From Prorocentrum cordatum (Eukaryota; Sar; Dinophyceae; Prorocentrales; Prorocentraceae), in contig CAUYUJ010015690.1 of assembly GCA_963575745.1 (NCBI GenBank), forward strand, positions 81,169 to 145,168: a stretch of DNA of 64,000 bases. The letters run 5' to 3'. A model generated the notes under the pieces. That model was not told where the DNA came from, searched no databases, and saw only the letters and a list, made by a program, of their open reading frames with translations. Positions within the stretch are counted from its first letter, which is position 1, and every line of letters begins with the position of its first letter. Both the position numbers and the translations under genes were made by a program. Positions 37,921 to 49,288 of the stretch are shown here, one piece after another.

Positions 37921-39880
37921 GGCAAGAGGTAGTTTGTGGCAAGAGCTTGGAGTGGAAATGCAATGATGTGGAAGCTCAGACTGGACCGGCCGGAGTAGGA
38001 GGAAAGTTGCCCCCCGTCGCGTTCCTTCGTTCTCGCTGGCCGTTCCTAGTCTCCCTCGTCCACTCCCCCTCACGATGCACTCTGTCCTTCTCCGCTCCCT
38101 TCTACCCTCTCTCGTGGCACGTCTGGGCGGAGCAGTTCGCCTCCCTCCCTCCTCCGAGATCTCTGGAGAGAGCGCTCTGGTCCCGAGTTCACGAACCGAG
38201 TTGTTGACGCACCGAGTTGACGCACCGAGTTGACGTACCGAGATGAAGATGAAGAACCGATCGCCGTTGGCGCGGGGGGTTCCTAATGAGCTGCCTCTCC
38301 AGACAAACCCAATCCTTTTCTTTTCCTATGCCTTCTCGTCCCCTTACCCTCCACACGCACTCACACACATACGTGCACACGCAGGTCATATGCCCACATC
38401 CCCCCTCCCAAACTTTCATTCACGGAGCGTGCACCATGCCGCCGATTCCATGATGACGTTTGCGGTTCCCGATTTCGTACGTGCTGGTTGCCGCTTCCCG
38501 TTGTGCTGCGAGGCCTCGGGGACAGCCTGTTCGGAGCCCGGGCTCCTGCGTTGGGGTTTTGTTTGGGTCTCCTGAGGTCCTCTTTGGCGCATGCAGGGCT
38601 GTCTTGGGGGCCACCTTGTGAGGGGGGGGCTCCTGGGGCTCTGACGAGTTTCCCCTAATGGGCCTCTCTTGGGGACCTATGGAAGCTTTCTGGGGGGCAG
38701 TCTTGAGGGCTTCGTGGACAGTCTTGGCCCCCCCCTCCCTGGGCCGTCTGCAGGCCCTCACGGGACCCTCTCGAGCCATCTGGGACCAGTTTGTGGGGGC
38801 CCCTCGGGCCGTTTCGGGCTTTCAGAACCTTTTTGACTTTTGCTATGGCGTGAACGGGACAACCACTCGAAGACCGATGGAAAATCAATATGTGTTGCCT
38901 CTTGAGGCTGTTCTGCGGGTCATCTTGGGGCTTTCTTGGGCGCCTTCTAGGCCTCGGTTGCCGTCTTTGGGCTATCTTGCATGTTTTGAGGCCTCTTCGG
39001 CGAGTTGGGGCCTTTCCGCATCCTGTCTTGGAGGGCGTCGGCCGCGGGGGGTGGATTTGGAGGCTCTGCCGGCCTGGCCAGGGAGGTGCGACGGGGAGCT
39101 CGTCCACCCCGCCCTACCCGGTCTGAAGCATATCTTCATCCCTATGATTGGCATCATCTTTTCTCGATGCGGACCTGAAGGATCACCGCAGGTTCGGATG
39201 GCGGACCCAAACCATGTTCATCGCCTCTGTGCATGCCAGATTTAGGAATACAGGGAAGATCGAGGCTCGTCCCCCCCCAGGCTCCTGCCCGCCCTCTCAA
39301 ACTGTATTTTGAGCCCCTGGGGAGGGGCGGAGTCAATCATGCCAAATCCTTGATCGACCCTGGCAAGCGGGGATCGGCGGATATCCTGGTCCTACCCTTC
39401 CTCCCACCTCGCCTCTTCCCTTCCTCTCCCCCCATCCCCTCTCCCTCTCCTCCCCGCCATTTCCTCTGCCCCTTCCTCTCCCCCTACTTGCGCCTCGTCG
39501 CCATGTTTTCCCACCCCTCGCGGTGGCCCGCCACATACACCATGTGCGCCTGGGCGGGTGGGGGCCGCCCCCGCCGCCCCCGCGCCCCCGCCGGCAGCTG
39601 GCGTCGCCGCTGGAGGCGCGCGGGGGCAGGCCCGTCAGGCAGTCGACGGGGGTACTCGGGCTCCGCCGCCCGCGGCAGCCCCGCCCTGGGCGCCTGGGGG
39701 GGCGCCCCCTAAGACGGCAGCCGCGCCGGCGCCCTGGCTGCAGATCTAGCAGACGTGGCCCAGCACGGCAGTCACCTTCCGACCCTTTTATCCTAGACTC
39801 CCAGCTGCTTGCCGGGTTTCGGAGGCCCCGCGAAAGACGTCGGAGTGCCGCGGGCGTGCGTTCCGGACGTCATTGGTTCG
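37921..39880. other. No gene; CTTGGG-type array at 38560-39060
   Basis: 38190-38245 holds a short GACGCACCGAGTT tandem (3 units). 38560-39060 is CTTGGG-type. 39400-39480 is CTCCC-rich. No supportable gene. Confidence 0.5.
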
Positions 39881-39882
39881 AG

Positions 39883-40023
39883 GAGGGGGAGGAGGGGGGG
39901 GAGGAGGGGGAGGAGGGGGAGGAGGTGGAGGAGGAGGGGGAGGAGGGGGAGGACGGGGAGGAGGAGGAGAGGGGAGGAGGAGGAGGAGGAGAGGAGGAGG
40001 AGGAGGAGGAGGAGGAGGAGGAG
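39883..40023 (+). repeat. (GGA)n tract, left arm of mirror pair
   Basis: GAGGGGGAGG-type then perfect GGA triplets. Its complement tract starts at 40216. Confidence 0.95.
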
Positions 40024-40176
40024 GGCTGTGGGCGCCCGTGGCGCCGGCTGGAATTCCACGCGGGAGTGTCTGGAGAGTGCCTCCGGGCAAGTCGTCCCGC
40101 GCCGGGGGCGCCAGTTGTCGGGCCAGAGCGCGGCGGGGCGGGAGAACGGATGGGAGGCCGCCCTCGAACTCCTCCT

Positions 40177-40178
<2 letters not shown>

Positions 40179-40209
<31 letters not shown>
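40179..40209 (+). repeat. Poly(T) run of 31
   Basis: An uninterrupted run of 31 T. On the minus strand this is a poly(A) tail-like run, but no retroposed gene is recognisable beside it. Confidence 0.9.
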
Positions 40210-40215
40210 CGGCTC

Positions 40216-40402
40216 GAACTCCCTCCTCCTCCTCCTCCTCCTCCTCCTCCTCCTCCTCCTCCTCCTCCTCCTCCTCCCTCCTCCTCCTCCTCCTCCTCCT
40301 CCTCCTCCTCTCCTCCTCCTCCTCCTCCTCCTCCTCCTCCTCCTCCTCCTCCTCCCCCTCCTCCTCCTCCTCCTCCTCCTCCCCCTGCCCCTCCTCCTCC
40401 TG
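40216..40402 (+). repeat. (CTC)n tract, right arm of mirror pair
   Basis: Almost perfect CTC triplets for about 185 bp, with single-base slips at 40277 and 40311. Together with 39883-40023 it forms a large inverted purine/pyrimidine arrangement. Confidence 0.95.
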
Positions 40403-41415
40403 GCGCGAAAGGCCCAGGAGGGGGCAGGTCTGCTGGCGCGGGGGACTGACCTCGGCCACCCGCTCCCCAATTGTCGAGCCGCTGTGCAATCTCGCAGGGC
40501 CGTCGGTGACCGAGTGTACATCTTAGGCTGGGATAACATCTACTGCGTGAGTTTTTACCTGCAGGGTTGCGCCGTTCTCGACGAGCTCAATCAGCACACG
40601 TTGGCGCGCGCGGCTTCGCGCGCCAAAGGCCTCTCCGCGCCCTTCGTCATAACTTGGGGCCTCCAAGTTTGGCGGCGTCGGCCTTCCCCGCTAAACTTGG
40701 CGCGGACGTTGCGCCCTCCGATGGAGAGGTAGGCGCTTGGTGTAGCGTGGCGGGGGGCGGGGTTCCAGATGCATAACTCCCCCCTGGCATGTTTCTTCCA
40801 TGTGGCGCGGGCTATTACCTGGGCTGAAGTGTCGGGCGATTCGGGGTCGGCCGCGCAAGGCCCGTTTCCGTCTCCAGTCGCCCCTGCCTGGCTTCTGTTC
40901 AGGCCCCCGCCTTCCGTCGGCGTCCACCTTTTCCCGCCCGGGGGGCCGCGGGGCTCTGCCCCCAGCCCCCCTCCCCCGATGGGGAAGTCGTGCACAAAAG
41001 TGGCTCTGAGAGCGTTGTGGATGGTTGGTTATAGAGATATTTTCCAGGCCCAGTTGAACCTCGACGCCCTGCGTCGGCCTCGGGCCGACGCTGCCGAGGA
41101 GGAAGTGGAAGGCGCGCTTCAATTCGCGCTGTCTCGCCGCTGTAGTCACGGCAGTGGGTAGGCGCAGCTTCAACGGGTGAGTGCACTGGGCCTTGCCATG
41201 GGGAAGTCTGTCGAGGTCTCTGGCGCGCTCGGCTGGCGTCTCAACTCAGATGGCTGAGCAGCGGGCGCCGCCTGCGGCTGCGGCCGCGCGGCGGGGAAAA
41301 CATTGGTCAGGAATGCTGGGTCCGAGAAGGTCTGCCCGCAGTTGCCCTCTCTCTCTCTCTTTCTCTCTCTGACGGCTGCGCAAGTACTTCGGCCCCCTGA
41401 TAACTAGGCTGGGTA
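40403..41415. other. No gene seen
   Basis: GC-rich unique DNA. No domain recognised on either strand. Confidence 0.4.
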
Positions 41416-41418
41416 TCT

Positions 41419-41419
41419 G

Positions 41420-41493
<74 letters not shown>

Positions 41494-41526
41494 GTGTCTG
41501 TCTGTCTGTCTGCCTGCCTGCCTGCC

Positions 41527-41566
<40 letters not shown>
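41419..41566 (+). repeat. (CTGT)n tetranucleotide repeat
   Basis: About 37 units of CTGT with a few TTGT and TGCC variants at 41489 and 41512-41525, followed by CT-rich microsatellite DNA to 41692. Confidence 0.95.
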
Positions 41567-41569
41567 ATT

Positions 41570-41628
<59 letters not shown>

Positions 41629-41876
41629 CCCTCTCTCCTTTTTTTCTTGTTCACTCACTCACTCACTCGCTCTCTCTCTCTCTCTCTCTCGCCCACTCGC
41701 ATCCTCCGTTGCCAGCGCGTCGTTCGCGTCGGTCCGCAGGGAGAGGTCGCGATTGGAGGGGGGCCCGCGCGCGCCCTGGGCGCGGCGGCGTTGGCCCGAG
41801 CCGGGATCGAGAAGAGCGCGAGAGCCGACGGTCACAAAACAATGGTTTCGTTTTCTCGGCTTCGGACCAGTATTGC

Positions 41877-42041
41877 GAGCATCTTCTTTGGGTGGAGGGC
41901 AAAGGGTGAAATCTGAAATGCCGTTTCGATGGATTTTCGAAGCCTGCATCTGCAAGGGGCGAACCAAAAGACGGATTGATCTTCGAGGTGCGGAAGCCCA
42001 TATGGATGTCACCCTGAGCCCTCCACCCTAAGAAAATGCTC
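41877..42041. mobile_element. MITE-like element T
   Basis: Starts GAGCATCTTCTTTGGGTGGA... and ends ...TCCACCCTAAGAAAATGCTC. The inverse match is about 31 of 37 bp. Inner arms GATTTTCGAAG / GATCTTCGAGG also relate. A single copy in this window. Confidence 0.85.
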
Positions 42042-42701
42042 AGGTATTGAGTCAGGAGCTCGGAGCTCCTATTGGGTTGGTATGGGCCCCCCTGGCTGAG
42101 TGCCCCCCCACCGCCCTCGGTGTTAAATGGGGAAGCGTTTCTGATCCCAGGGCTTCTCTCTTCCAGGCTGGCTGAGGTCGCCCAGTTCTGGCGCGCCGAG
42201 GACAGCTGCGATCCGTCGCCGCCAGGTGCCAAGTTCGAACCGTTGGCGCCGCCCCCCGATCTCGGGCCAGACCAGCTCCGGAGAATGGCCAGATCGTTTC
42301 CTACGTAACTACGCGGCGTCGTCATTTGCAGCATTCGTCGGACCAGGCAATGATTTTGCCCGCTCGCACGATCGCTGCCTTCGCGAAGTCGGGGCTCTTC
42401 CCCCCGCCCAGGTGAGATTGGTTGCGCCCGTAGTGTTGGCGAAACCGGACGGGGGTCATAGCCCCATCGGGCATCGCGTTGCCATGCGTCGCCTCCCGGA
42501 TCGGGCCCGCAGGGGCTGCGCACGGCCTCGGGGCACCGCCAACAGTCGGGAGTTGTCCGCCGCGGGGCCCTGCTCTTCCAGAGCGGGCGCGGCGTGGCGT
42601 CGCGGCGTTTCGAGGGAGAGGGCCGCGGGATCCAAGCTGTGCTCCAGCTCCGTGCTCCGGGATTTATTGAAGTTCTAGGAGTCAGTTGATCTGGGCCTCC
42701 A
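42042..42701. other. No gene seen
   Basis: GC-rich unique DNA, no recognisable domain. Confidence 0.4.
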
Positions 42702-42860
42702 TGAAGGGGCCCCAGGACACACAAATAAATATACAAATAAAAAGATCCCCCATATTTTCCTATATTTTCTGGGTTTCTGTCTTCCCCCCCACTTCCCATA
42801 TTTTCCCATATTTTCCTGGGAATCGAGGATTAATTGTGTCTGTGTGTTTTTTCCCTCCTG
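42702..42860 (-). mobile_element. Dispersed repeat D, copy 3 (inverted)
   Basis: 159 bp, complement of D2 from TGAAGGGGCCCCAGGACACA to TTTTTTCCCTCCTGA. It faces D4, with 161 bp of GC-rich unrelated DNA between. Confidence 0.9.
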
Positions 42861-43021
42861 ACTCCGCTCCCAGCGCAGCCGCCCACAGGGGCCCCGCACG
42901 CATGCGCGGCAGGTGTCTGCGACGCCGCGCGCCGCTCGCTGCGCGGCCCCGCGCGGCAGGGTCGCGGGGCCCAAGGTGCGCGTGGCGGGGCATTGTGGCT
43001 GGATGCGGCTCCGCCAACATT

Positions 43022-43183
43022 CAGGAGGGAAAAAAACACACAGACACAATTAATCGACGATCCCCAGGAAAATATGGGAAAATATGGGAAGTGGGGGGGA
43101 AGACAGAAACCCAGAAAATATTGGAAAATATGGGGGATATTTTTATTTGTGTGTATTTATTTGTGTGTCCCAGGGCCCCTTCA
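43022..43183 (+). mobile_element. Dispersed repeat D, copy 4
   Basis: 162 bp, from CAGGAGGGAAAAAAACACAC to CAGGGCCCCTTCA. It is about 90% identical to D3 by eye, in opposite orientation. Confidence 0.9.
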
Positions 43184-43464
43184 AACATGCGATCAGAGTC
43201 TCTCTGGTTTCTGAGACCGGCGGTGACGGGGTTGTCGCGGACGGGTTGGAATTGCGCGTCGGTGTCTGCCTCTGGACACGAGCGCGGCCACGTCTACGCC
43301 CCCCCATCGCCCCCCCCCCCCCCAACCCTTCTTACTGCCCGAGCTGGATGGTTTGCTGCATGCGCTGCTGCCTTGTAGACTGCGGTTGCCCCTTCGAGGG
43401 GGTTTTGTGATTCTCTGAATGCGGTGGAATTTTCGGTCAAAACCGAGGTCCGAGTATTTGTCTC

Positions 43465-43848
43465 ATGAGCGTGTCCATGGTGGGATGTTTGCTTGGACCT
43501 CCGACTGCCAGATGGGCCCCTATCGTAAATGTTAACGGGCGCACGTCGGAGGAGCATGCTTCAGGACAGACGTTTTGCTTGGAACGACCTGGCCTGGCCG
43601 ACCAGTGCGCTGAGCTCGGGGCTATGGCCCACGAGGAGCCCAGCCTTGAGCAGACAGCGCGGCTCGACAAGTGCATCGATGTCTCTAGGAAAGTCTGCCC
43701 GTTAGCTCGTGACCTATCCGAAGCCGCCTGGGCCAAGGTCGAGTCTTTTCCCCCACCCCTCTCGTCTGTTGCATCAGTGGAGACGCGTTGGTTCTTCCTG
43801 GCTGCGCAGCCATTATTTGAGTGTTTGCCGCGGGGTGTGGCCTCGTAG
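43465..43848 (+). CDS. Hypothetical ORF, 127 aa
   Basis: ATG-initiated frame whose middle part (GQTFCLERPGLADQCAELGA, EEPSLEQTARLDKCIDVSRK, LARDLSEAAWAKVE) has ordinary protein composition and alternating amphipathic pattern. The C-terminus is less convincing. No domain was recognised and no splice signals were assigned. The opposite strand is also open over 43437-43736 and 43685-44110, so coding direction is uncertain. A perfect 10-bp hairpin (GTTTGACACG, 44086-44112) lies downstream. Confidence 0.25.
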   Translation: MSVSMVGCLLGPPTARWAPIVNVNGRTSEEHASGQTFCLERPGLADQCAELGAMAHEEPSLEQTARLDKCIDVSRKVCPLARDLSEAAWAKVESFPPPLSSVASVETRWFFLAAQPLFECLPRGVAS

Positions 43849-45000
43849 TAATTCCTCGTGCACTAAAACGAATCGTTTCGAGGTCGACACGATTCATGAT
43901 CTGGAGCACATGTGCATCGGCCTCGCGTGTTCGGACGGAGGCATTATATGCACCTGCCTCCTTTGCAAAGGCCTTTTCGGAGGTAGTTATGTCAGGTACA
44001 TTTGCCAGAGATGTTGTGGGGCACCTGTTACCCATCGGAACGCAACATCTGATTCGGATCGGGTTACCGCTGGCAGGCGCTCCACGTTTGACACGGTGAG
44101 GACGTGTCAAACTGATGTCAGTGCCGTGCTCGACGGCCGTTCGGCCCTTCCCACAGGTCGAGATGATTTTGAATTCGGTTCGCAGCAGAGCAGCGCAGCG
44201 GCAGAAATTTCTCCTCCTCCTGCTCTCCTCTTCCGCATTGCCCCTGCTCTCCTCCTCCGCCCCCCTACCTGCTCCGTAGTGTTTCGGCCCATCCTCTTAC
44301 TTGATAGGCACTTTTCCCGGCCTGCCCTCATCATCCACCTCCACCTCCCCCCTCCTCGTCCTCCTTCACCGCATCCTCCCCCTCGTCCTCCCCCTCCTCC
44401 TCCCCCTCCTCCCCCCGCTCCCTCCTCCTGCCGGAGCGGCGCGCGCACGACTCCGGCGTCCGTTCGCGCGCTCCCCCCCCCCCCCCCGTCGTCCTCACCT
44501 CCTCGTCGATCGCATGTCCCCGCTGGCCAGGCGTCGGGCACGGCCGTCGCCGCGGCGGGCGCCCTGGGGATCCCGCTCTGAGGGCCCCTTCCCGCCGGGG
44601 CCAGGCGCGGCCGGGCGTCCGAGGGGGCCGCCAGCCCCCGGCAGAGGCGGAAAGCAGGGGCCTCCCCCGCGGGCCGTCGCAGTCGTCGTCGTGGTCGTGG
44701 TCGCCGTCGGTCGTCGTGGCCGCAGTCGTGGTCGCCTTGGCCGTGGTCGCGACGTGCTCGTCGTCCGTCGTGGCCCTCGTAGTCGCTGCGGTCGTCGCAG
44801 TCGTCGCGGTCGTGATCTGCGTGGTCGTCGTCGTCGTCGTTGCTCTCGTGGCCGTCGTCGCAGGGGGAGGCGGAGGAGGGGAGGGTGGGATGAGGTGGTC
44901 TATATGGGGGCACGATGGGGGAGGAGGGGGGCATGGGGGGAGGAGGGGAGGACCTTCAGCCGACACGCCTGGCCCCTGTGGGGCTGCGTCTGGGTCTGGT
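43849..45000. other. No clear gene; CTCC-rich 44200-44440, CGTCGT-rich 44680-44860
   Basis: Two low-complexity stretches explain the long frames here. Nothing else recognised. Confidence 0.4.
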
Positions 45001-45016
45001 GCTGGGGCCGCGGAGG

Positions 45017-45130
45017 GATGGAGGAGGAGGAGGAGGAGGAGGAAGAAGAAGAAACATAACAAAACAAATGAGGAAGACGAAGAAGAGGAATAAGAAGAAG
45101 AAGAGGAGGAGGATGAGGAGGAGGAGGGCG
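45017..45130 (+). repeat. GGA/GAA purine tract
   Basis: GGAGGAGGA then AAGAAGAAG-type, with one non-repeat gap. Confidence 0.85.
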
Positions 45131-45280
45131 GAGAAGGCTGGAAGCCAGAGAAGGAGGAAGGAGCCCGGCCAGGACGGCCCTGCGGGGGACAGGTTCGCAG
45201 ACCACTGAAGCGGGGGTGGCGCCCACCAGGGAGCCTCTGTCAGGCGATCGCAGGCTTGCATCACGGGCGCGTGGATTGGC

Positions 45281-45392
45281 GTCGGGTCCCGTTTCCATGG
45301 GACACCGCGGATTTCTGCCGCCGAACGAGGCGGCACCAGCCGCATTTTGGGGAGGGCATCTCCCCCGATTCGTGTTTGCGCGCCCCCGACTC
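45281..45392 (+). repeat. Dispersed repeat E, copy 2
   Basis: Matches E1 without its palindromic insert: GTCGGGTCCCGTTTCCATGG, GAGGCGGCACCAGCCGCATT, TTGGGGAGGGCATCTCCCCC, then GTGTTTGCGCGCCCCCGA. Confidence 0.75.
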
Positions 45393-46028
45393 TGTCGCCC
45401 GCCCAGGGGAGGAGGAGCCCCGCCCGGTCCCGCGGCGGGGCGCCACCCCAAAGACACACGGGGCCTCCACGGGCCTCACAGAGCCGAGTCTGCTCCTGCG
45501 GTTCGGCCGGGCGCTGCTCCCGACGGCACTCCTCGGGTCGGGCGAAAGGGAAGGGGGGGGGGGGGGGGGGAAAGGGGGGGTTACGAAATCTGCTGCATGT
45601 AGCTGGTTTTGGCCCCGCCGCCGGGCCCATTCCTTGATACATGGGCGCCTTCGGCGCTGGGCGACGCCGGGAAAATCAGCTACGTGAGCTGATTCTCAAA
45701 CCCCCCCTTTGCTATCCCCCCCCGTTCGCCCGACCCGAACGGCGGGGGGGGGGGCCGAGAGCAGCGTCGGGCCAGCGGTCTGCGCAGTGCACCTGCGGCC
45801 TCGGAGCGAGCGCACGGTTGCAGCCTGGTGGCGGTTCCGCGGGGTGTTCTGGAGCGGATTCGTGGCTGTGTTGGCTGTCCCCGGCCTTGCCGACGATCCT
45901 CGGGGCGCTCGTCAGGTGGCCCAATGTGTGTTCACCCGTTCAGCCCCGCTGGTAGATCGTCACACCGCCTGCGTCTTGCTGCGCGGTGTCGATGGACAAG
46001 CACACGTTGGCGCTGCAGTCGAAGCCGA
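45393..46028. other. No gene; G-runs near 45550 and 45745
   Basis: Short poly-G runs. No domain recognised. Confidence 0.4.
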
Positions 46029-46175
46029 TGATAAGGATGGGTCACCTTCCCAACGGGTATCCTTGCATCCGTGCCTCCTTGGTCCATCCTTAACTACTTT
46101 CGATAGCCCGCCGCGCCCGGCAAACACTTGAACAAGAGCGTTCAAGATGAATCCTGTCCGCGCATCCTTACCATC
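46029..46175 (+). mobile_element. MITE-like element F, copy 3
   Basis: Ends GATAAGGATG and CATCCTTACC are inverse. Interior TCACCTTCCCAACGGGTATC, CTTGCATCC and GGTCCATCCTTAACTACTTT match F1/F2. Confidence 0.75.
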
Positions 46176-46293
46176 AGTTTGGCGTTCCACGCAACCTGTC
46201 TGGGCTCGAGCAGAGGCGCCCTGTGGACCCAAGCAGGTCCCTGCCGCCTTCATCCTTCAGCCACGCGCAGAGGGGGGTACAGGGAGGGGGGGC

Positions 46294-46370
46294 AGGCTTC
46301 TTAGAAGCACCACCTCTTCTTAGATGTAAGCCCCGCGCCTTTCAAGAAGCAGCGTCCTTCTAAGAAGCCT
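46294..46370. mobile_element. Short foldback element V
   Basis: 77 bp with perfect 14-bp ends AGGCTTCTTAGAAG / CTTCTAAGAAGCCT, extended outward by G-run/C-run flanks. Words resemble those inside element P. A diverged relative may lie at 34950-35020. Confidence 0.7.
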
Positions 46371-46589
46371 CCCCCCTCACCCATGCCCCCATGTGCGCGC
46401 CGCCAAGTCCCTCATCTCCCCTGGTCTCGGATAGCTCGTTTGCGCTTGCACTCGAGAGGATCACGTCATGCCTCCGACTTCAAGAAGGCGAAATGCGCGG
46501 CTTCCGGATTCGCAGAGCGTTGTTTGCGCGTCCGATCGTGCTACCTGCGGGTACGTATTTGTTCTTGGCGTGTTCCCCTCTTCCTCTCG

Positions 46590-47160
46590 TGGGGGTTCCT
46601 TGGAGCCTCTTGGAGGCCTCGGGGGCCGCCTTTTGGGAGCCTCTTCGGGGCTCTCGGGTGCGGTGTGGGGCCCTCTGTGAGTCTCTTGGGGGTCTCTCGG
46701 GGGCATGTGGCGAGTGTTCGGGGCAATCCTCTGGAAAATGGCTCCCGGGGTCCTCGCGAGCCCCCCCTCTTGAGCCTCCCTGGGCCCTCTTGGAGCCTCT
46801 TTGGCAGTCTTGGGCCCCTCTTGGGCCATCTCCGCTTCCTCTTCGGGGCTCTTCGACCGTCTTGGGCCCATTGAGGGGGCTTCTCGGCCGTGTCGGGGTT
46901 CAGAACCTTCTGTCAAGTGGCGAGAATGCGATCATCAGTCAAAAACGACAGGATAGTGGTTGATGCCTCTTGATGCCGTCGTCTGGATCCTCTTCGGCCC
47001 TTGCTGGCCGTCTTCCAGCCCTCTTGGGCCGCCTCGAGGCCATCTTGGATGTTCCGGCGCGTTGGAACCCTTCTCAAGTCGTCTCAGAGGGCACGTTCTG
47101 GGCATGTCGGAGACCGCGGTGGGTGGACTTGGGGGCTCCGAGGGTCAGGGAAGCGGACCG
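46590..47160 (+). repeat. CTTGGGGCC-type array
   Basis: CCTCTTGG(A/G)G/GTCTTGGGCC words throughout. The flank CATATCCTTGTTCCAATGAT then TGGCATCATGTTTTCTCGAT (47198-47237) matches 39128-39168, so this array and the one at 38560-39060 share a common larger repeat. Confidence 0.8.
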
Positions 47161-48068
47161 GGTAGCTGGCCCCCCCTACCAATTTACCAGCCTGAAACAT
47201 ATCCTTGTTCCAATGATTGGCATCATGTTTTCTCGATGCCGATCGTAAGGATTTCCTCAGTTTCTGAGGGCGCACCCCTAACATGATCAGCGCTTTTGGG
47301 CCTGGCAACCTTAGGGATGTAGATAAGCTCGAGGCAGGTTACTAGCGGGGTTCGGGGCTTGATAGGATGGGGAAAGGGGGAAGGGGGGGAGCCAAATGTC
47401 CAGCACGCCTTTTTACGCGCGGCAGGCGGGATTCGCCGCATTTATGTTCAGTACTGTATCGTGTGACTCAAACCGTTGCATCTCTGCCTTTAGTTCTTCT
47501 TTCCATCCTTCTTTCCATTCGGTTTTCTCGTATAGCTTGCTGTGCTCCTTTTCTGATTACAGCTTGCTTGGGCTAGGCCGCTCCAATACCGAAGCTGAGA
47601 AGTTGTTGGATCCAAACAGTCCCCTCCATATCCCCCCCTTGCCATTAGCTAGGCCCCCTGACAATCCCGCCTTTCCATCGAGCTTACGTGTTCCTCTCTC
47701 ATTCCTCTCTTGTCTCGTCGTTGTATCGACGCAGGTCAGACTCAGACCCTGCAGAAAGAGTTGAACTAGAAGTTTCAATCCGAACGTCACCACTCACGTT
47801 CTCTACTCGTCAGACTCGGTTCGTCTTCCTCCCCCCCGCCTCCCCCTTTGGACGTGCTTCATGAGAGACCAGCATCCTTCTCGTCCTCGATGCGAATCCG
47901 AGAGCCCGAAAGAGCCCGGTCCACACTTCAGCCATCGAATGGGTTGATGCCAGGTTACCGGCGAGAAGAGCACGTACGAAGACGGGGCACGGGACAGAGG
48001 TTCGAGTATCCTCCGTAGCTTTCTGGTTCAAAAGCGGGGTTGGTCGGGGGCGGAAAAGAGGGGGGTGA
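47161..48068. other. No gene seen
   Basis: 47240-48068 is lower GC than most of the window but has no recognisable domain. Confidence 0.4.
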
Positions 48069-48232
48069 TGACTAGGGGGGTGGATTTCATGGCGCGGGCC
48101 ATGATTTTTCCCTAGATTTCATGGCGCCTCTTCTTATTTTATTACGTCCCTGGTCCCCCCGCTGGGCCGCGCACATGCCGCCGGTCATGATTTGCACCCC
48201 CCCCTCTTGGACGCCCCCCTCGTTGCCGCTCC
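48069..48232 (+). repeat. Dispersed repeat U, copy 1
   Basis: Shares GATTTCATGG, TATCTTCTTAT-like, CTGGGCCGCGCACATGCC and CCTCTTGGACGCCCCCCTC with 51811-51985. It ends about 20 bp before the JmjC start codon, so it occupies that gene's promoter or 5-prime UTR. Confidence 0.8.
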
Positions 48233-48250
48233 CGAGTTGGGTGGTTGAGA

Positions 48251-49288
48251 ATGCTGGCCTTATCTGATGTTCTGATGTGTGCGACGAACGCTTGGCTAGG
48301 AAGTGCCTTGCTGGCATGCATATGCGCATGCAATGCAGCAGGAGTATCCGGGCCACCAGGACACATGAAGCCCTTCGGAGCACACCGGGACAAGGATGGT
48401 GATGTTTTGGAAATTGATGGTTGGCCGTCCACGCATGAGTTTGTATCCCGCTATGCGACAGACCGCAAACGCGGGAAAGGTAGACGCGTAGGCACACCGT
48501 TTATTGTCAGGCAGGCGGCGAAAGAGATGCCCGCCTGGCAGAAGTGGCGGAGTGACGAGCAGCTGCTCGCGGAGTTCGGCACAGACATGGACCTGGGCGT
48601 CGAGGAGGGGAAGAAAGATGGTAACAAGACTCACCTGGATATGTCGCTCAAGGATTTCCTCGGTGTCTATCAGAGGAAAAACGTTTACGCGACAGGGACA
48701 CTGCATCCTGACATGGAGACCCATTTCCGGATGCCTCCTTTCATGTTCCGGGGGGGATTGACAAGGCGGCTTTGGGATACAAACATGTGGTTCAGTGCTG
48801 GCGGAACCTCTTCATTAATCCATGCTGACGCCTTTGAGAATGTATATTGCATGTTTTCTGGAACCAAGACGTGGCAGATTGTCTCGCCAGAGCATAGAAA
48901 GGTCGTCAACCGTATTGAAATGGGTTGGGTTCCAACCCCCGGATATGCCAAGGACAAGGGTTGGCTCATCCGGCACCTCGATCCTGTCGCAATGGACCTG
49001 CAGAGGTTCCCTGGGTGGGCCACTGTACCGTACTTGAATGCAACCTTGGAGGCTGGGGACTGCATGTTCCTCCCGAGCTACTGGTATCATTACGTCCATT
49101 CTTCTGTCGGAAGAAATCTTGCCGTGAATTTCTGGTTTCATCCGCCATTGCAATCAGAAAGTGGTGACGTCAACATGACTCCTTGTGCTGGAGATGAGTG
49201 TTTCCTATTGAGCGATTGCGACTGGGAATGGAGGAAGCCTTATCCAGCTGCCTGCGGCAAACCCAGCGCAGCAGCACAGCAGAAATGA
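48251..49288 (+). CDS. JmjC/cupin-like (JMJD/FIH type) oxygenase
   Basis: Complete intronless 345-residue protein of the JmjC-like cupin class, Fe(II)/2-oxoglutarate enzymes that hydroxylate proteins or nucleic acids. The core runs from about residue 170 to 300. H191 and D193 in SSLIHADAFENVYCMFSGTK form the HxD half of the metal triad, with K206 in GTKTW. H280 in FLPSYWYHYVHS is the distal metal His, followed by LAVNFWF. The N-terminus MLALSDVLMC...GSALLACICAC (1-28) is hydrophobic and may be a signal or anchor. The ATG at 48251 is the first in frame. Codon use is noticeably less GC-rich than in the transporter and THI5-like genes. Repeat U abuts its 5-prime side. Substrate unknown; a small-protein or tRNA hydroxylase are both possible. 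Confidence 0.85.
   Translation: MLALSDVLMCATNAWLGSALLACICACNAAGVSGPPGHMKPFGAHRDKDGDVLEIDGWPSTHEFVSRYATDRKRGKGRRVGTPFIVRQAAKEMPAWQKWRSDEQLLAEFGTDMDLGVEEGKKDGNKTHLDMSLKDFLGVYQRKNVYATGTLHPDMETHFRMPPFMFRGGLTRRLWDTNMWFSAGGTSSLIHADAFENVYCMFSGTKTWQIVSPEHRKVVNRIEMGWVPTPGYAKDKGWLIRHLDPVAMDLQRFPGWATVPYLNATLEAGDCMFLPSYWYHYVHSSVGRNLAVNFWFHPPLQSESGDVNMTPCAGDECFLLSDCDWEWRKPYPAACGKPSAAAQQK

Noticed and set aside
41404-41916. Cys/Leu/Ser and Arg/Gln frames around 41.4-41.9 kb
   Set aside because: They are translations of the CTGT and CT microsatellites.
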